Below, piece after piece: positions 1-8,501 of a DNA stretch of 64,000 nt (position 1 is its first letter; each line of letters starts with the position of its first letter). Below the pieces are notes generated by a model. It was given only the letters and a program-made list of their open reading frames with translations. It was not told the DNA's origin and did no database searches. The DNA is from an uncultured Actinomycetes bacterium. Its GTDB lineage: Bacteria; Actinomycetota; Acidimicrobiia; Acidimicrobiales; Acidimicrobilacustridaceae. Location of the stretch: positions 1-64,000 of the forward strand of contig CALBSE010000047.1 in NCBI GenBank assembly GCA_937927725.1, given 5' to 3'. The position numbers were made by a program, and so were the translations under genes.

Positions 1-60
1 CTTCGACAACAACTTCGACAACAACTTCGACAACAACTTCGACAACAACTTCGACGACCA
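1..60 (+). repeat. 12-bp tandem repeat coding for Ser-Thr-Thr-Thr
   Basis: Four exact copies of CTTCGACAACAA (1-48) and a fifth diverged copy (49-60) lie in frame inside the partial surface protein gene and encode an STTT linker. The array probably continues upstream of the window. The repeat length is a multiple of three, so copy-number change would alter linker length without shifting the frame. Confidence 0.85.
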
Positions 61-1283
61 CAACGACGACTGAGCCGCCCACAACGACAACGACGTTGCC
101 TCCGCCCTCGCCGATCTACACCGTGGTGTTTTCTTGCGGAGATGGATCCGGCGCAGCGCCAGTGGACCAATCGGGACTCCTTCGTTCGACAGTTGTCCTC
201 CCCACGACGGCCTCACCCTGCACTGCACCATTCGGAACTGAGTTCGCGGGGTGGCGTTGCCTCTCGACGGACGTCGGTGCTGGCGACACGTATGTGCTGG
301 CAGGAGATTCCATGTGCACCGCTCGGTGGACGCAGACCTCTGTGCCTCCTCCGCCGACGACACAACCAGCTCCGGTTGAGCCTCCTCCCACGACTCCTCC
401 TCCCACGACTCCTCCTCCGACGAGTCCACCAACGACCATGCCCGCTCAGCCCCCGTCGGTAGCGAGCGATCCCTCGGTGAACAACGCGGCAGAACTCGCA
501 GCGCTGAATGCTGCGATTTCTTCGCCAACAGCCACCACTGAACAGGTGCAATCAGCGGTGACGAATTTGCTCAACGCGGGTGTAACCGGTTCTCAGGCCA
601 CCGAACTCGCAACGAGCCCCAAAGTGCTGAGCAGCATTAATTCAAAGCAAGCGACAGCAGTTTTCAAGGAGATCCCGGTTGGGAAGCTAGATGCATCGCA
701 ACAAGCAGCCCTCGTTACTGCGGTAAGTGCTGCTCCCCAAGGCGTAAAGAATGCGTTCGAGGGAACGATCGATGTCTACGGAGCCGGTCTCGACCACTAC
801 GTTCCTGTCGGTTCAGTTGTCGATGTTGGTGATCGCCGAACGTTGATCGCCGCTGCAGCGGCAACGGCGGTTGCGGGCGCAGCCGCAGCGGGCGCGGTGA
901 GCAGGGGGTCGACCAGTTCAGGTAGCTCATCGAGGTCAGGCGATTCGCGAGGTGGAGTGCCTACCGGAGCGGACACTCTGACCGATGCTCAGATGGCATC
1001 GGTGGCTCGAAAGATGGGTCGAGGAATGTTGAAGAAAAAGTCAGATGATCCAAACAAATTGGGACCGGACGGAGAACTACCCATGGCAAGTGCACGACCA
1101 ACACTCTCAACGATTCTGAAACGCCTTGTGCGTGAAACCGCGGCGATTGGTTTCACGATTGCCGGTGGCGTGGTCGTAATTTTCACGCTCTCGGGAGCGA
1201 CGCGCAAAGTCGCAATGATCGCCCTTGGAACGGCGTTCCTTCTCCATGTACTGCATGTGGTGATGACCACAAGAGCCGAATAA
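1..1283 (+). CDS. Thr/Pro-rich surface or membrane protein, 5' end outside the window
   Basis: The frame is open from base 3, so the true start lies upstream. It begins with a Thr/Ser stretch (STTT repeats), followed by a short Cys-containing module and a second Pro/Thr linker around 355-440. A helical, Ala/Thr-rich domain follows, then an Ala-rich hydrophobic stretch (about 845-900), a Ser/Gly/Arg-rich spacer and two C-terminal hydrophobic segments (about 1140-1195 and 1205-1260). This looks like an envelope protein with extracellular linkers and a membrane-embedded tail. The stop is 3 bases from the stop of the convergent channel gene. No enzymatic motif was recognised, so function is unknown. 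Confidence 0.6.
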   Translation, partial: STTTSTTTSTTTSTTTSTTTTTTEPPTTTTTLPPPSPIYTVVFSCGDGSGAAPVDQSGLLRSTVVLPTTASPCTAPFGTEFAGWRCLSTDVGAGDTYVLAGDSMCTARWTQTSVPPPPTTQPAPVEPPPTTPPPTTPPPTSPPTTMPAQPPSVASDPSVNNAAELAALNAAISSPTATTEQVQSAVTNLLNAGVTGSQATELATSPKVLSSINSKQATAVFKEIPVGKLDASQQAALVTAVSAAPQGVKNAFEGTIDVYGAGLDHYVPVGSVVDVGDRRTLIAAAAATAVAGAAAAGAVSRGSTSSGSSSRSGDSRGGVPTGADTLTDAQMASVARKMGRGMLKKKSDDPNKLGPDGELPMASARPTLSTILKRLVRETAAIGFTIAGGVVVIFTLSGATRKVAMIALGTAFLLHVLHVVMTTRAE

Positions 1284-1286
1284 GCG

Positions 1287-2036
1287 TTAGTCGCTGTTCG
1301 TTCCTTCAGAGAAGTCGTGACTGGCAGGTAGACGCGGATCGGAGGGCTTCTCTGAGCCGAGAAGACTGACGATTCGTGCGACGGCGGTTACGAGGAACAC
1401 CTGGCCGAGGATCGCTTCAAAGATTGAAAGCGAACGCGCGAACTCTGTCGCAGGCGTGAGGTCGCCGAAGCCAACAGTTGTAAGCGTGATGAAACTGAAG
1501 TACGTGTAGTCGCCGGCGTTCGGATGCAAAGTTTCGTGGAAAATTTGGAAATGTTGCAACGCTGAATCACATCGGTAGAGCGAAGAGAAAAAAATGCCGA
1601 TGAGGAGATAGGCGGTGATACCAGCGGCGAGCGTATTGAGTGTGACTCGTTCGTGTTGGAACGCCCGACGCACGACAACGGGGAAGGCGCACGCGATAAG
1701 CACGGCGAAGAACGCTGCCGAGAGTGCGATGAGATAGCGGTCGTCGGTGAAATTAACGATGCGCGCAATGCTCGTTATGACGGACATCACTCCGACGATG
1801 GTGAGCAGGGCTGTAACTGCCGTCATTGTGCGCTTTGATACTCGGGAACTGTGAAAGGCGAGCAAAACCATCAGGGCGCTTACGGGATAGACGATGAGAA
1901 AGCCGAAATGGAACTCGTCAATCAACGGCGAAAGAAGAATCGTCAGGATTGCGAGAAAGAGGACGGGAAAGAAACTGTCTCGGCCAAAGAGGACTCCTTT
2001 CCAGTTCGTTGCGGAAAGTTCCGTTGGGTCGGTCAT
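1287..2036 (-). CDS. Potassium channel family protein (single pore, six hydrophobic segments)
   Basis: About 249 residues. The selectivity filter TVGFGD lies in a pore loop between the last two of about six hydrophobic segments, which identifies an ion-transport-2/Kir-like K+ channel in the inner membrane. There is no arginine-rich voltage sensor and no RCK/TrkA domain, so the gating signal is unknown. I chose the ATG at 2036 because TACGCT lies 6 bases upstream on the minus strand, fitting a leaderless start. An ATG 11 codons further upstream is also in frame, but that would overlap the divergent small gene. The C-terminal tail is short and polar. Confidence 0.8.
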   Translation of the reverse strand: MTDPTELSATNWKGVLFGRDSFFPVLFLAILTILLSPLIDEFHFGFLIVYPVSALMVLLAFHSSRVSKRTMTAVTALLTIVGVMSVITSIARIVNFTDDRYLIALSAAFFAVLIACAFPVVVRRAFQHERVTLNTLAAGITAYLLIGIFFSSLYRCDSALQHFQIFHETLHPNAGDYTYFSFITLTTVGFGDLTPATEFARSLSIFEAILGQVFLVTAVARIVSLLGSEKPSDPRLPASHDFSEGTNSD

Positions 2037-2067
2037 GTCGGGAGCGTAGGTCGCTACCCTTCGTGTC
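2037..2067. promoter_or_regulatory. Compact divergent promoter pair with two leaderless-type -10 boxes
   Basis: Only 31 bases separate the channel start (minus) from the 57-residue gene start (plus). They contain TACGCT on the minus strand (2048-2043, 6 bases before the channel ATG) and TACCCT on the plus strand (2055-2060, 7 bases before the ATG at 2068). Both fit TANNNT followed by a leaderless start. No Shine-Dalgarno sequence is visible for either gene. Confidence 0.5.
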
Positions 2068-2241
2068 ATGGACATGTCTGCTGGACCCCCGCCGCCCGAT
2101 CCCGAAAAACTTCTCGCAGCATGGAACGAGTGGGAGACCGGCGAAAACACGCCTGGTCGAGTCATGGCCAATCTCAAAACCGCGGGTATGCCTGAGTTGC
2201 TGCGCGCCCTCGTCGAACAGAAGCAGGCAGGCGCGTCCTGA
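2068..2241 (+). CDS. Small conserved-looking protein upstream of a CoA-type Nudix gene
   Basis: A 57-residue frame starting MDMSAGPPPPDPEKLLAAW and ending QKQAGAS. It has an acidic/Pro N-terminus, then an amphipathic helical part with WNEWETGE and PELLRALVEQ. Codon use is like the neighbours and a TACCCT box lies 7 bases before the ATG. The stop TGA shares bases with an in-frame CTG (2238-2240) of the Nudix gene, which suggests translational coupling. It is soluble, without cysteines or membrane segments. From memory, proteins of this shape accompany Nudix genes in related actinobacteria; that needs a homology search. Function unknown. Confidence 0.6.
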   Translation: MDMSAGPPPPDPEKLLAAWNEWETGENTPGRVMANLKTAGMPELLRALVEQKQAGAS

Positions 2242-2339
2242 ACCGGGGCGGTCAGCAGCAGATTCCCCGGCCACCGGCCACCGTTGATGGTGGTCCGGCA
2301 CCATGGGCCGATCTCTCCGCAGAACTCCGTCGTCCGACG

Positions 2340-2984
2340 ATGGCCGAGATCCGTGCCGTCATGGCTTCTGCCGCAGCTCCTCGCAGGCAGGCAGTTGCCG
2401 ATGGCGCACTTCGCTCTGCGGTACTTGCCGGACTCTACGAAAACCCATCCGGTGGTGCTCAAGTCGTGCTCACCCGTCGATCGAAGGCCCTCCGTAGCCA
2501 TAGCGGTGAGGTGAGTTTCCCCGGAGGTCGTCAAGAGCCGGGAGAGGAACTCTGGGTCACTGCATTGCGAGAGGCTCAGGAAGAAATCGCTCTTGATCCG
2601 GCAGTGGTGAAGCATCTCGGAGAGCTCGATCACTTGCGCACCGTGTCGAGCCGATCATGGATTGTTCCCTACGTCGCCGAGATCTCCGATCCGCATCTCG
2701 TCGTTCCTCAGTTGCAGGCGGCTCCCGACGAAGTGGAGTTGGTACTCCACGTCGGTCTCAACGAACTATTGGACGACGGAGTATTCCGCGAAGAGCTCTG
2801 GACTTTCGGTGAGCACACCCGACCAGTGTTTTTCTTCGAAATTGAAGGCGACACGGTGTGGGGTGCAACCGCAGCGATGCTGCGAAACCTGCTTTCGATC
2901 ATTACCGGAACGCACGATCCAGAGGCAGAGATCACACACTGGGACGCTCCGAACGCGGTCCTCCCACCCGGCCTCGCCGACTAG
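2340..2984 (+). CDS. CoA-type Nudix hydrolase
   Basis: The motif LTRRSKALRSHSGEVSFPGG followed by GRQEPGE and REAQEEIAL is the combined UPF0035 plus Nudix box of CoA/diphosphate Nudix hydrolases. The usual Gly near the end of the box is Ala here. The predicted reaction is cleavage of CoA or a related nucleoside diphosphate into 3',5'-ADP and phosphopantetheine, with Mg2+ bound by the box glutamates. The ATG at 2340 is the first canonical start. However, the frame stays open and protein-like (IPRPP, APWADLSAELRRP) back to a CTG at 2238 that overlaps the stop of the upstream small gene, so the protein may be 34 residues longer. Confidence 0.82.
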   Translation: MAEIRAVMASAAAPRRQAVADGALRSAVLAGLYENPSGGAQVVLTRRSKALRSHSGEVSFPGGRQEPGEELWVTALREAQEEIALDPAVVKHLGELDHLRTVSSRSWIVPYVAEISDPHLVVPQLQAAPDEVELVLHVGLNELLDDGVFREELWTFGEHTRPVFFFEIEGDTVWGATAAMLRNLLSIITGTHDPEAEITHWDAPNAVLPPGLAD

Positions 2985-3079
2985 AGTTCTCTCTTTCCAG
3001 CGGAGTGGGGCCCTTGTGGTCCAGTTCCGCCATTCCTCCCCCGGGGTACTCCCGACGGAATTGAGCGAAGGGATCAGCA

Positions 3080-4243
3080 ATGGCTGAAGTCGAAATCGGA
3101 ATGGGCAAGTCGGGTCGTCGTGCGTACGGCTTTGATGACATCGCCATCGTGCCGAGTCGTCGTACGCGAGATCCTGAAGATGTCGACATCACGTGGGAGA
3201 TCGACGCGTTCAAGTTCCAGCTTCCGCTCATGGCCTCGGCGATGGACGGTGTCGTAAGCCCCGCAACCGCGATTGAAATCGGTCGACTTGGTGGCGTTGG
3301 CGTTCTGAACCTCGAAGGTTTGTGGACTCGTTACGAAGATCCCGAGTCGCTGTTCGAAGAGATCAGCAAGCTCGATGTCGAAAAGGCCACTGCTCGTATG
3401 CAGCAGATCTACATGGAGCCCATCAAACCCGAGCTCGTCACGCAGCGCATTCGTGAAATCAATGCAGCTGGCGTTACCTCGTGTGCATCGGTAACCCCGC
3501 AGCGCACCGAGTCACTGTCAAAGGCAATTCTCGAAGCGGAACTTGATCTCCTTGTTATTCAGGGAACGGTCGTCTCCGCAGAGCACGTTTCAAAAACGGT
3601 CGAACCGCTCAACCTCAAGAAGTTCGTTCGTGAAATCGACATCCCCGTCATTGTCGGTGGCTGTGCGTCGTACCAAGCGGCGCTGCATCTCATGCGCACT
3701 GGTGCGGCTGGCGTTCTTGTGGGTGTCGGGCCGGGTCACGCGTGCACTACTCGTGCAGTGCTCGGTCTCGGTGTTCCGCAAGCAACCGCAATCGCCGACG
3801 CGCGGGCTGCTCGCATGCGCCATCTCGATGAAACCGGCGTCTATTGCCAGGTCATTGCCGACGGCGGCATGGGAACTGGTGGCGACATCGCCAAGGCGAT
3901 CGTGTGCGGCGCCGACGCAGTCATGATCGGCTCGCCGCTTGCGGCAGCGTCTGAAGCTCCCGGCCGCGGCTACCACTGGGGTATGGCCACGTTCCATCCC
4001 ACGCTTCCCCGAGGCGCGCGCGTCAAGACCACTACTCGCGGCACGCTCGAAGAAATCCTCGTTGGTCCTGCGAACGAAAACGACGGACGCATGAATCTGT
4101 TCGGCGCCCTTCGCACGTCGATGGCCACGTGTGGCTATCAAACGGTGAAGGAATTCCAAAAGGCCGAGGTCATGGTTGCTCCTGCACTGCAGACCGAAGG
4201 AAAGGTCCTGCAGAAAGCGCAGGGCGTCGGAATGGGTCACTGA
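3080..4243 (+). CDS. guaB3: GuaB3-type IMP dehydrogenase/GMP reductase family protein
   Basis: 387 residues forming one (beta/alpha)8 barrel with no CBS insert, the length and layout of actinobacterial GuaB3. The active-site loop reads GVGPGHACTTR with the catalytic Cys at residue 222, and ADGGMGTGGD is the phosphate-binding segment. GuaB3 proteins were long called IMP dehydrogenase-related; I recall recent work reporting GMP reductase activity for some, so the direction of the reaction is uncertain here. The RBS GAAGGGA lies before ATG 3080. It is followed after 2 bases by guaA, placing it in a guanine nucleotide operon. No full-length guaB2 is in the window. Confidence 0.85.
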   Translation: MAEVEIGMGKSGRRAYGFDDIAIVPSRRTRDPEDVDITWEIDAFKFQLPLMASAMDGVVSPATAIEIGRLGGVGVLNLEGLWTRYEDPESLFEEISKLDVEKATARMQQIYMEPIKPELVTQRIREINAAGVTSCASVTPQRTESLSKAILEAELDLLVIQGTVVSAEHVSKTVEPLNLKKFVREIDIPVIVGGCASYQAALHLMRTGAAGVLVGVGPGHACTTRAVLGLGVPQATAIADARAARMRHLDETGVYCQVIADGGMGTGGDIAKAIVCGADAVMIGSPLAAASEAPGRGYHWGMATFHPTLPRGARVKTTTRGTLEEILVGPANENDGRMNLFGALRTSMATCGYQTVKEFQKAEVMVAPALQTEGKVLQKAQGVGMGH

Positions 4244-4245
4244 TC

Positions 4246-5793
4246 TTGAACACTGAATCGACGGTAGGCCCCGTCCTTGTCGTCGATTTCGGCGCGCAGT
4301 ACGCACAACTCATCGCGCGCCGCGTTCGTGAAGCGCATGTGTTCTCCGAAATCATCGGACACAACCTGACTGCAGCAGAGATTGCAGCAAAGAATCCGGC
4401 AGGCATCATCTTCTCGGGCGGCCCTGCTTCGGTGCACGTCGATGGTGCGCCGTCGATCGATCCCGGTGTTTATGAACTTGGTGTCCCGATCCTTGGTATT
4501 TGTTACGGTGCGCAGCTGCTCGCACGTGATCTCGGGGGCGAGGTTTCTCGCACCGATCGGGGCGAATACGGCCGTACAGAACTCACCGTTGTGGCCGACG
4601 ATGTTCTGTTCAGTGCGGCACAGCCCCGCACGCAGTCGGTATGGATGAGCCATTTCGACACCATCACGGTTCCGCCGGTTGGCGCAACGGTTACAGCGTC
4701 AACGCCAGAAACGCCCGCAGCGGCCTATGAAGATGTGAAGAACCGCCGTTATGGCGTGCAGTTCCATCCCGAAGTCGTTCACACACCACATGGTCAAGAA
4801 CTCCTCGAACATTTCCTTTATGACGGATGCGGTCTTGCTCCGTCATGGACGATGTCGTCAATTATCGAGACACAGGTCGAACTCATTCGCGCGCAGGTCG
4901 GTAGCGGTCGTGCGATTTGTGGATTGTCTGGCGGTGTCGATTCCGCCGTTGCTGCGGCGCTCGTGCACAAAGCAATTGGTTCACAGCTCACGTGCGTGTT
5001 CGTTGACACTGGCCTCATGCGTCTCGGCGAAGGCGAGCAGGTAGTCGAAACCTTTCAACGTCATCAAGGCATTGAACTGATTCACATTCGCGCTGGCGAT
5101 CGATTCTTCGAACGCCTTGCTGGCATCACCGATCCCGAAGAAAAGCGCAAAGCAATTGGCGAGCTTTTCATTCGCATCTTCGAAGACGCCAAGGGTGGCC
5201 TTGAAGATGCCAAGTTCCTTGTACAAGGAACGCTGTACCCCGATGTCATCGAATCGGGCACCAAAGACGCCGCAAAAATCAAGAGCCACCACAACGTCGG
5301 TGGCCTTCCCGACGACATGGATTTTGAACTTGTCGAGCCACTGCGCGCGTTGTTTAAGGACGAGGTGCGCAAGGTCGGCACCGAACTTGGTCTTCCCGAC
5401 GAAATCGTTTGGCGTCAGCCATTCCCAGGCCCCGGTCTCGGCGTGCGCATCATCGGTGAGGTCACTCCCGACAAAGTTGAGATGCTGCAAAAGGCCGACG
5501 CCATCGTGCGTGAAGAAGTGAAAGCTGCCGGCCTTGAGCGCGAAATCTGGCAAGCATTCGCCGTGCTACCGGACATCCGCTCTGTCGGTGTCATGGGTGA
5601 CGAACGCACCTACGGGCACCCCGCCATCATCCGCGCCGTCACCAGCGAAGACGCGATGACCGCCGACTGGGCCCGTCTTCCGTACGACCTCCTTGAACGA
5701 ATGTCATCGCGCATCATTAATGAGGTGCCTGGCATTAATCGCGTGGCCTACGACATCACGTCGAAGCCCCCCGGCACCATCGAGTGGGAATAG
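4246..5793 (+). CDS. guaA: GMP synthase (glutamine-hydrolysing)
   Basis: 515 residues from a TTG start placed 2 bases after the guaB3 stop; this start gives VLVVDFGAQYAQLIARR right at the N-terminus, as expected. The N-terminal class I glutamine amidotransferase has its nucleophile in GICYGAQ (Cys86) and FHPEV with the His/Glu of the triad. The ATP pyrophosphatase domain shows the P-loop SGGVDS. The C-terminal dimerisation domain ends KPPGTIEWE, the canonical GuaA end. It converts XMP, ATP and glutamine to GMP in the cytoplasm. A longer frame upstream is open only because it overlaps guaB3. Confidence 0.95.
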   Translation: MNTESTVGPVLVVDFGAQYAQLIARRVREAHVFSEIIGHNLTAAEIAAKNPAGIIFSGGPASVHVDGAPSIDPGVYELGVPILGICYGAQLLARDLGGEVSRTDRGEYGRTELTVVADDVLFSAAQPRTQSVWMSHFDTITVPPVGATVTASTPETPAAAYEDVKNRRYGVQFHPEVVHTPHGQELLEHFLYDGCGLAPSWTMSSIIETQVELIRAQVGSGRAICGLSGGVDSAVAAALVHKAIGSQLTCVFVDTGLMRLGEGEQVVETFQRHQGIELIHIRAGDRFFERLAGITDPEEKRKAIGELFIRIFEDAKGGLEDAKFLVQGTLYPDVIESGTKDAAKIKSHHNVGGLPDDMDFELVEPLRALFKDEVRKVGTELGLPDEIVWRQPFPGPGLGVRIIGEVTPDKVEMLQKADAIVREEVKAAGLEREIWQAFAVLPDIRSVGVMGDERTYGHPAIIRAVTSEDAMTADWARLPYDLLERMSSRIINEVPGINRVAYDITSKPPGTIEWE

Positions 5794-5858
5794 CTCCGCT
5801 GCGTTACTGGGCCAGCAACAAAAGTGCGAGGAATTATTCATACGGCTAGGTTCGCCGC

Positions 5859-7508
5859 ATGGATCTCCTCTCAAACCGTTTCATCGTTATTGGCTCAACC
5901 GCGCTTCTCGGCGCTGGCGGTGCAGCGGTGGCGCTGGCTGCGGGTTCCGGCATGGCCTCAGCAAATGCGCCCCTCTCGGTCACGAATCTCAACGATTCAG
6001 GCGCCGGCAGCCTTCGCCAAGCATTGCTCGACGCGAACGCGGCACCGGGCCAGGACGTCATCACGTTCGCTGCCGGAGTCAGTGGAACGATCAGTCTGCT
6101 CTCAGATTTTCCTGAACTCACCGAAGCGATTGATCTCGAAGGACCTGGATCATCGGTCATCACGATTGACGGCGGTTGGACCCGAGCGGGTGGACCGACC
6201 GCTGGTTTCAAGGTGTTCGCCATCAATGACGGTGGGGGCGGCGCTGGAACCTGGACGCTTTCGGGGTTCACCGTCACCGGCGGAAATAACTCCACAGGTA
6301 TTTGGAAAACAGGTGGTGCGATCAAGGCTACAAACTCCGATCCCCTCAACATCGCTGATGTCAAAATGACGGCGAACTATGCGAGCAGTGGAGGCGGTGG
6401 CATCTCGCTTACGGGAACCGGCAATGTCGTCATCACCCATTCCTCGATTACGGGCAATACATCGGGGGGTGGCGGTGGAGGGCTTTACGCCGATACCGAA
6501 AACCATTCAACACTGACGATCATCGACTCTGACATCTCGAACAACACCGCTGTCGGCGATGGCGGTGGTCTCTATTTCGACACCGATGGCGGAAATATCA
6601 CCATCGTCGGCAGCGTGATCTCGAACAACTCATCCGAGGGCGACGGTGGAGCGATCATGGTCAACAACCTTTACACCGAAGGTTCGCTCACGATCACCGA
6701 TACCGTAATTTCCGGCAATCACGCTGCACTGAACGGTGGTGCGCTCTATTCAACGACGGATGACGGTTCGATCTTCATCACCGACTCGACCCTTTCAAAC
6801 AACTCCGCCGGCGGCGCAGGCGGCGCTCTGTACATCAGCAGTACTGGACTAGGCGAAGTCGTAATCGCAAACTCAACGATCTCCGGCAACGAATCAACGA
6901 CTGGCGCTGGCGCCATGCAGTTGCTCAGTGGCGCGAAGGCGACGCTGCTGCAGTCCACCGTCACCAACAACACCGGTGGCGGAGCAACTGCAGTCGGTGG
7001 CATCGCGATTGACGCTGATGACTTGACGCTCGTTGGTTCGATTGTTGCCGGAAACCCGGGCCTCGATATCAGCACCACAAATGGTTTGCGGCCGTTTTCG
7101 GTAAACCCGCAAAGCGTCAAAGTCAAGAGTGACGGACCGTCGAAGAATCGATCGTCGGTAACCCCTTCGCTGATTCCGCCTGCACCCACAGTGACGTCAG
7201 ATCATTCGATCATCGGTGAAGTTGATCCCGCAGTCACAGTTGCCGCCGGTGTTGGCAACAAGGTTGGCGTTGCTGATCCCATGCTCGGCCCACTCGCCGA
7301 TAACGGCGGCCCAACGATGACGCACGCGCTTCTGGCCGGTAGCCCAGCGATCGATGCCGGACCGAATCCCGTTCCGACCTTCATCGGCAATGAGTTCGAT
7401 CAGCGCGGTGCTGGCTTCGCTCGCATCGCTTTCGGTGTTGCCGATGCCGGTGCGTTCGAACTTCAGGCGCCAACTGACGAACCGATTGTTCCTTCGTTCA
7501 CTGGCTGA
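5859..7508 (+). CDS. Secreted right-handed beta-helix protein ending in VPSFTG
   Basis: 549 residues. An N-terminal signal segment (IVIGSTALLGAGGAAVALAA, cut near SASA/MASANA) is followed by VTNLNDSGAGSLRQAL, the entry motif of choice-of-anchor / CSLREA-type parallel beta-helix proteins. Many Gly/Asn/Ser/Thr-rich rungs follow, of the type SxISNNTAxGDGGGL. LADNGGPTMTHALLAGSPAIDAG near the end is the typical closing motif of this class. The protein is acidic and has no catalytic motif, so an adhesive or surface-layer role is likely. The last residues PIVPSFTG resemble the C-terminus of the secreted protein at 18679. TAGGTT lies 6 bases before the ATG. Confidence 0.8.
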   Translation: MDLLSNRFIVIGSTALLGAGGAAVALAAGSGMASANAPLSVTNLNDSGAGSLRQALLDANAAPGQDVITFAAGVSGTISLLSDFPELTEAIDLEGPGSSVITIDGGWTRAGGPTAGFKVFAINDGGGGAGTWTLSGFTVTGGNNSTGIWKTGGAIKATNSDPLNIADVKMTANYASSGGGGISLTGTGNVVITHSSITGNTSGGGGGGLYADTENHSTLTIIDSDISNNTAVGDGGGLYFDTDGGNITIVGSVISNNSSEGDGGAIMVNNLYTEGSLTITDTVISGNHAALNGGALYSTTDDGSIFITDSTLSNNSAGGAGGALYISSTGLGEVVIANSTISGNESTTGAGAMQLLSGAKATLLQSTVTNNTGGGATAVGGIAIDADDLTLVGSIVAGNPGLDISTTNGLRPFSVNPQSVKVKSDGPSKNRSSVTPSLIPPAPTVTSDHSIIGEVDPAVTVAAGVGNKVGVADPMLGPLADNGGPTMTHALLAGSPAIDAGPNPVPTFIGNEFDQRGAGFARIAFGVADAGAFELQAPTDEPIVPSFTG

Positions 7509-7517
7509 TTCGCTCCA

Positions 7518-8489
7518 TCAGGTGCCGGCGAGTCTCGCAACAATCGGAGCAAACGATTCGACGGCGTCGGCGCCAACGGTGATGTACGACAGGCCCCAGC
7601 GTTCTCGACGTTCGATGATCGTTTCGCATAACTGATCAACAGTCCCGGCCAACGCATGCGGTGATTCCAGCGCCTGTGGGCCGGTGAGGCCGAGCGCAGG
7701 TGCAACCATTTCGGCGAAACCTTCGCGATCGTCAGTGACGACGGCGAGATGCACGCGAGTTTGCAGTTCAAGCTCGTCGTAGCGATCGCCCGCCGCCTCG
7801 GCGATCCACTGCAACTTTTCTTCAGTGGCTTCTGCAGTGGCATTCGGACCAGATGATGCATCAATCACGCCGGCAGTAAGCGCCACGTTGATGCCGATGA
7901 TGTCGGCCTCGCGTGCAGCGATCGTAAGCACTTTCTTGCCACCACCACCGATAAGGAACGGAACTTTGGGCTGCAACGGCTTTGGTGTTCCTTCGTGCCC
8001 GGTGATGTCGTAATACGTGCCGTGAAAGTCGACGGGACCGTCGGCAAACAAGCCCTTAATGACGGTGATGGCTTCGTCCATGCGATCAATGCGAATTCCG
8101 GGTCGATCAAGCGGAATGCCGGACTGTTCGTAATCGGTGGTCATCCAACCTGCGCCGATGCCGAACTCAAGACGACCGCCACTCAACACGTCGATGGTCG
8201 CAGCTTCCTTGGCGAGGATCACGGGATGGCGGTAGTCATTACACCACACCAAGGTGCCAATCTTCAGCGTTGATGTTGCTTCTGCGGCGGAAACAAGAGC
8301 CGGAGTAATTGCGAATTGCGAATCGAGATGATCGGCGATCGTGAGCGAGTCATACCCAAGCGATTCGATCTTACGAGCAAGCGCGCGCCAGCGGTCGCCA
8401 TCATCAGCGCTACCGGTGAAACCACCGGGCGGTTCGCTGGCCTGAATGCTGAATCGAAATGGCTTTTGGCGGGGAAGTCGAACGCTCAT
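7518..8489 (-). CDS. LLM-class F420-dependent oxidoreductase
   Basis: 323 residues of a luciferase-like TIM barrel. Visible family features are LGYDSLTIADHL near the N-terminus, KIGTLVWCNDYRHPVILAKE, the GGRLEFGIGAGW segment that shapes the cofactor pocket, and KPLQPKVPFLIGGGGKKVL. It fits the F420-dependent rather than the FMN monooxygenase branch, but the substrate is unknown. It lies 12 bases downstream of the SDR gene on the same strand, suggesting one oxidoreductase operon. The RBS GAGAGGA precedes the ATG. The stop lies 9 bases from the convergent beta-helix gene. Confidence 0.85.
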   Translation of the reverse strand: MSVRLPRQKPFRFSIQASEPPGGFTGSADDGDRWRALARKIESLGYDSLTIADHLDSQFAITPALVSAAEATSTLKIGTLVWCNDYRHPVILAKEAATIDVLSGGRLEFGIGAGWMTTDYEQSGIPLDRPGIRIDRMDEAITVIKGLFADGPVDFHGTYYDITGHEGTPKPLQPKVPFLIGGGGKKVLTIAAREADIIGINVALTAGVIDASSGPNATAEATEEKLQWIAEAAGDRYDELELQTRVHLAVVTDDREGFAEMVAPALGLTGPQALESPHALAGTVDQLCETIIERRERWGLSYITVGADAVESFAPIVARLAGT

Positions 8490-8501
8490 AGTGAAATCCT
8501 C

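Noticed and set aside
1287..2633. Longer minus-strand frame extending the K+ channel by about 200 residues
   Set aside because: The extension runs antisense through the 57-residue gene and the Nudix gene, is not protein-like, and a -10 box fits the start at 2036.
4129..4245. N-terminal extension of guaA inside guaB3
   Set aside because: It is the wrong frame of guaB3; the TTG at 4246 gives the standard GuaA N-terminus.
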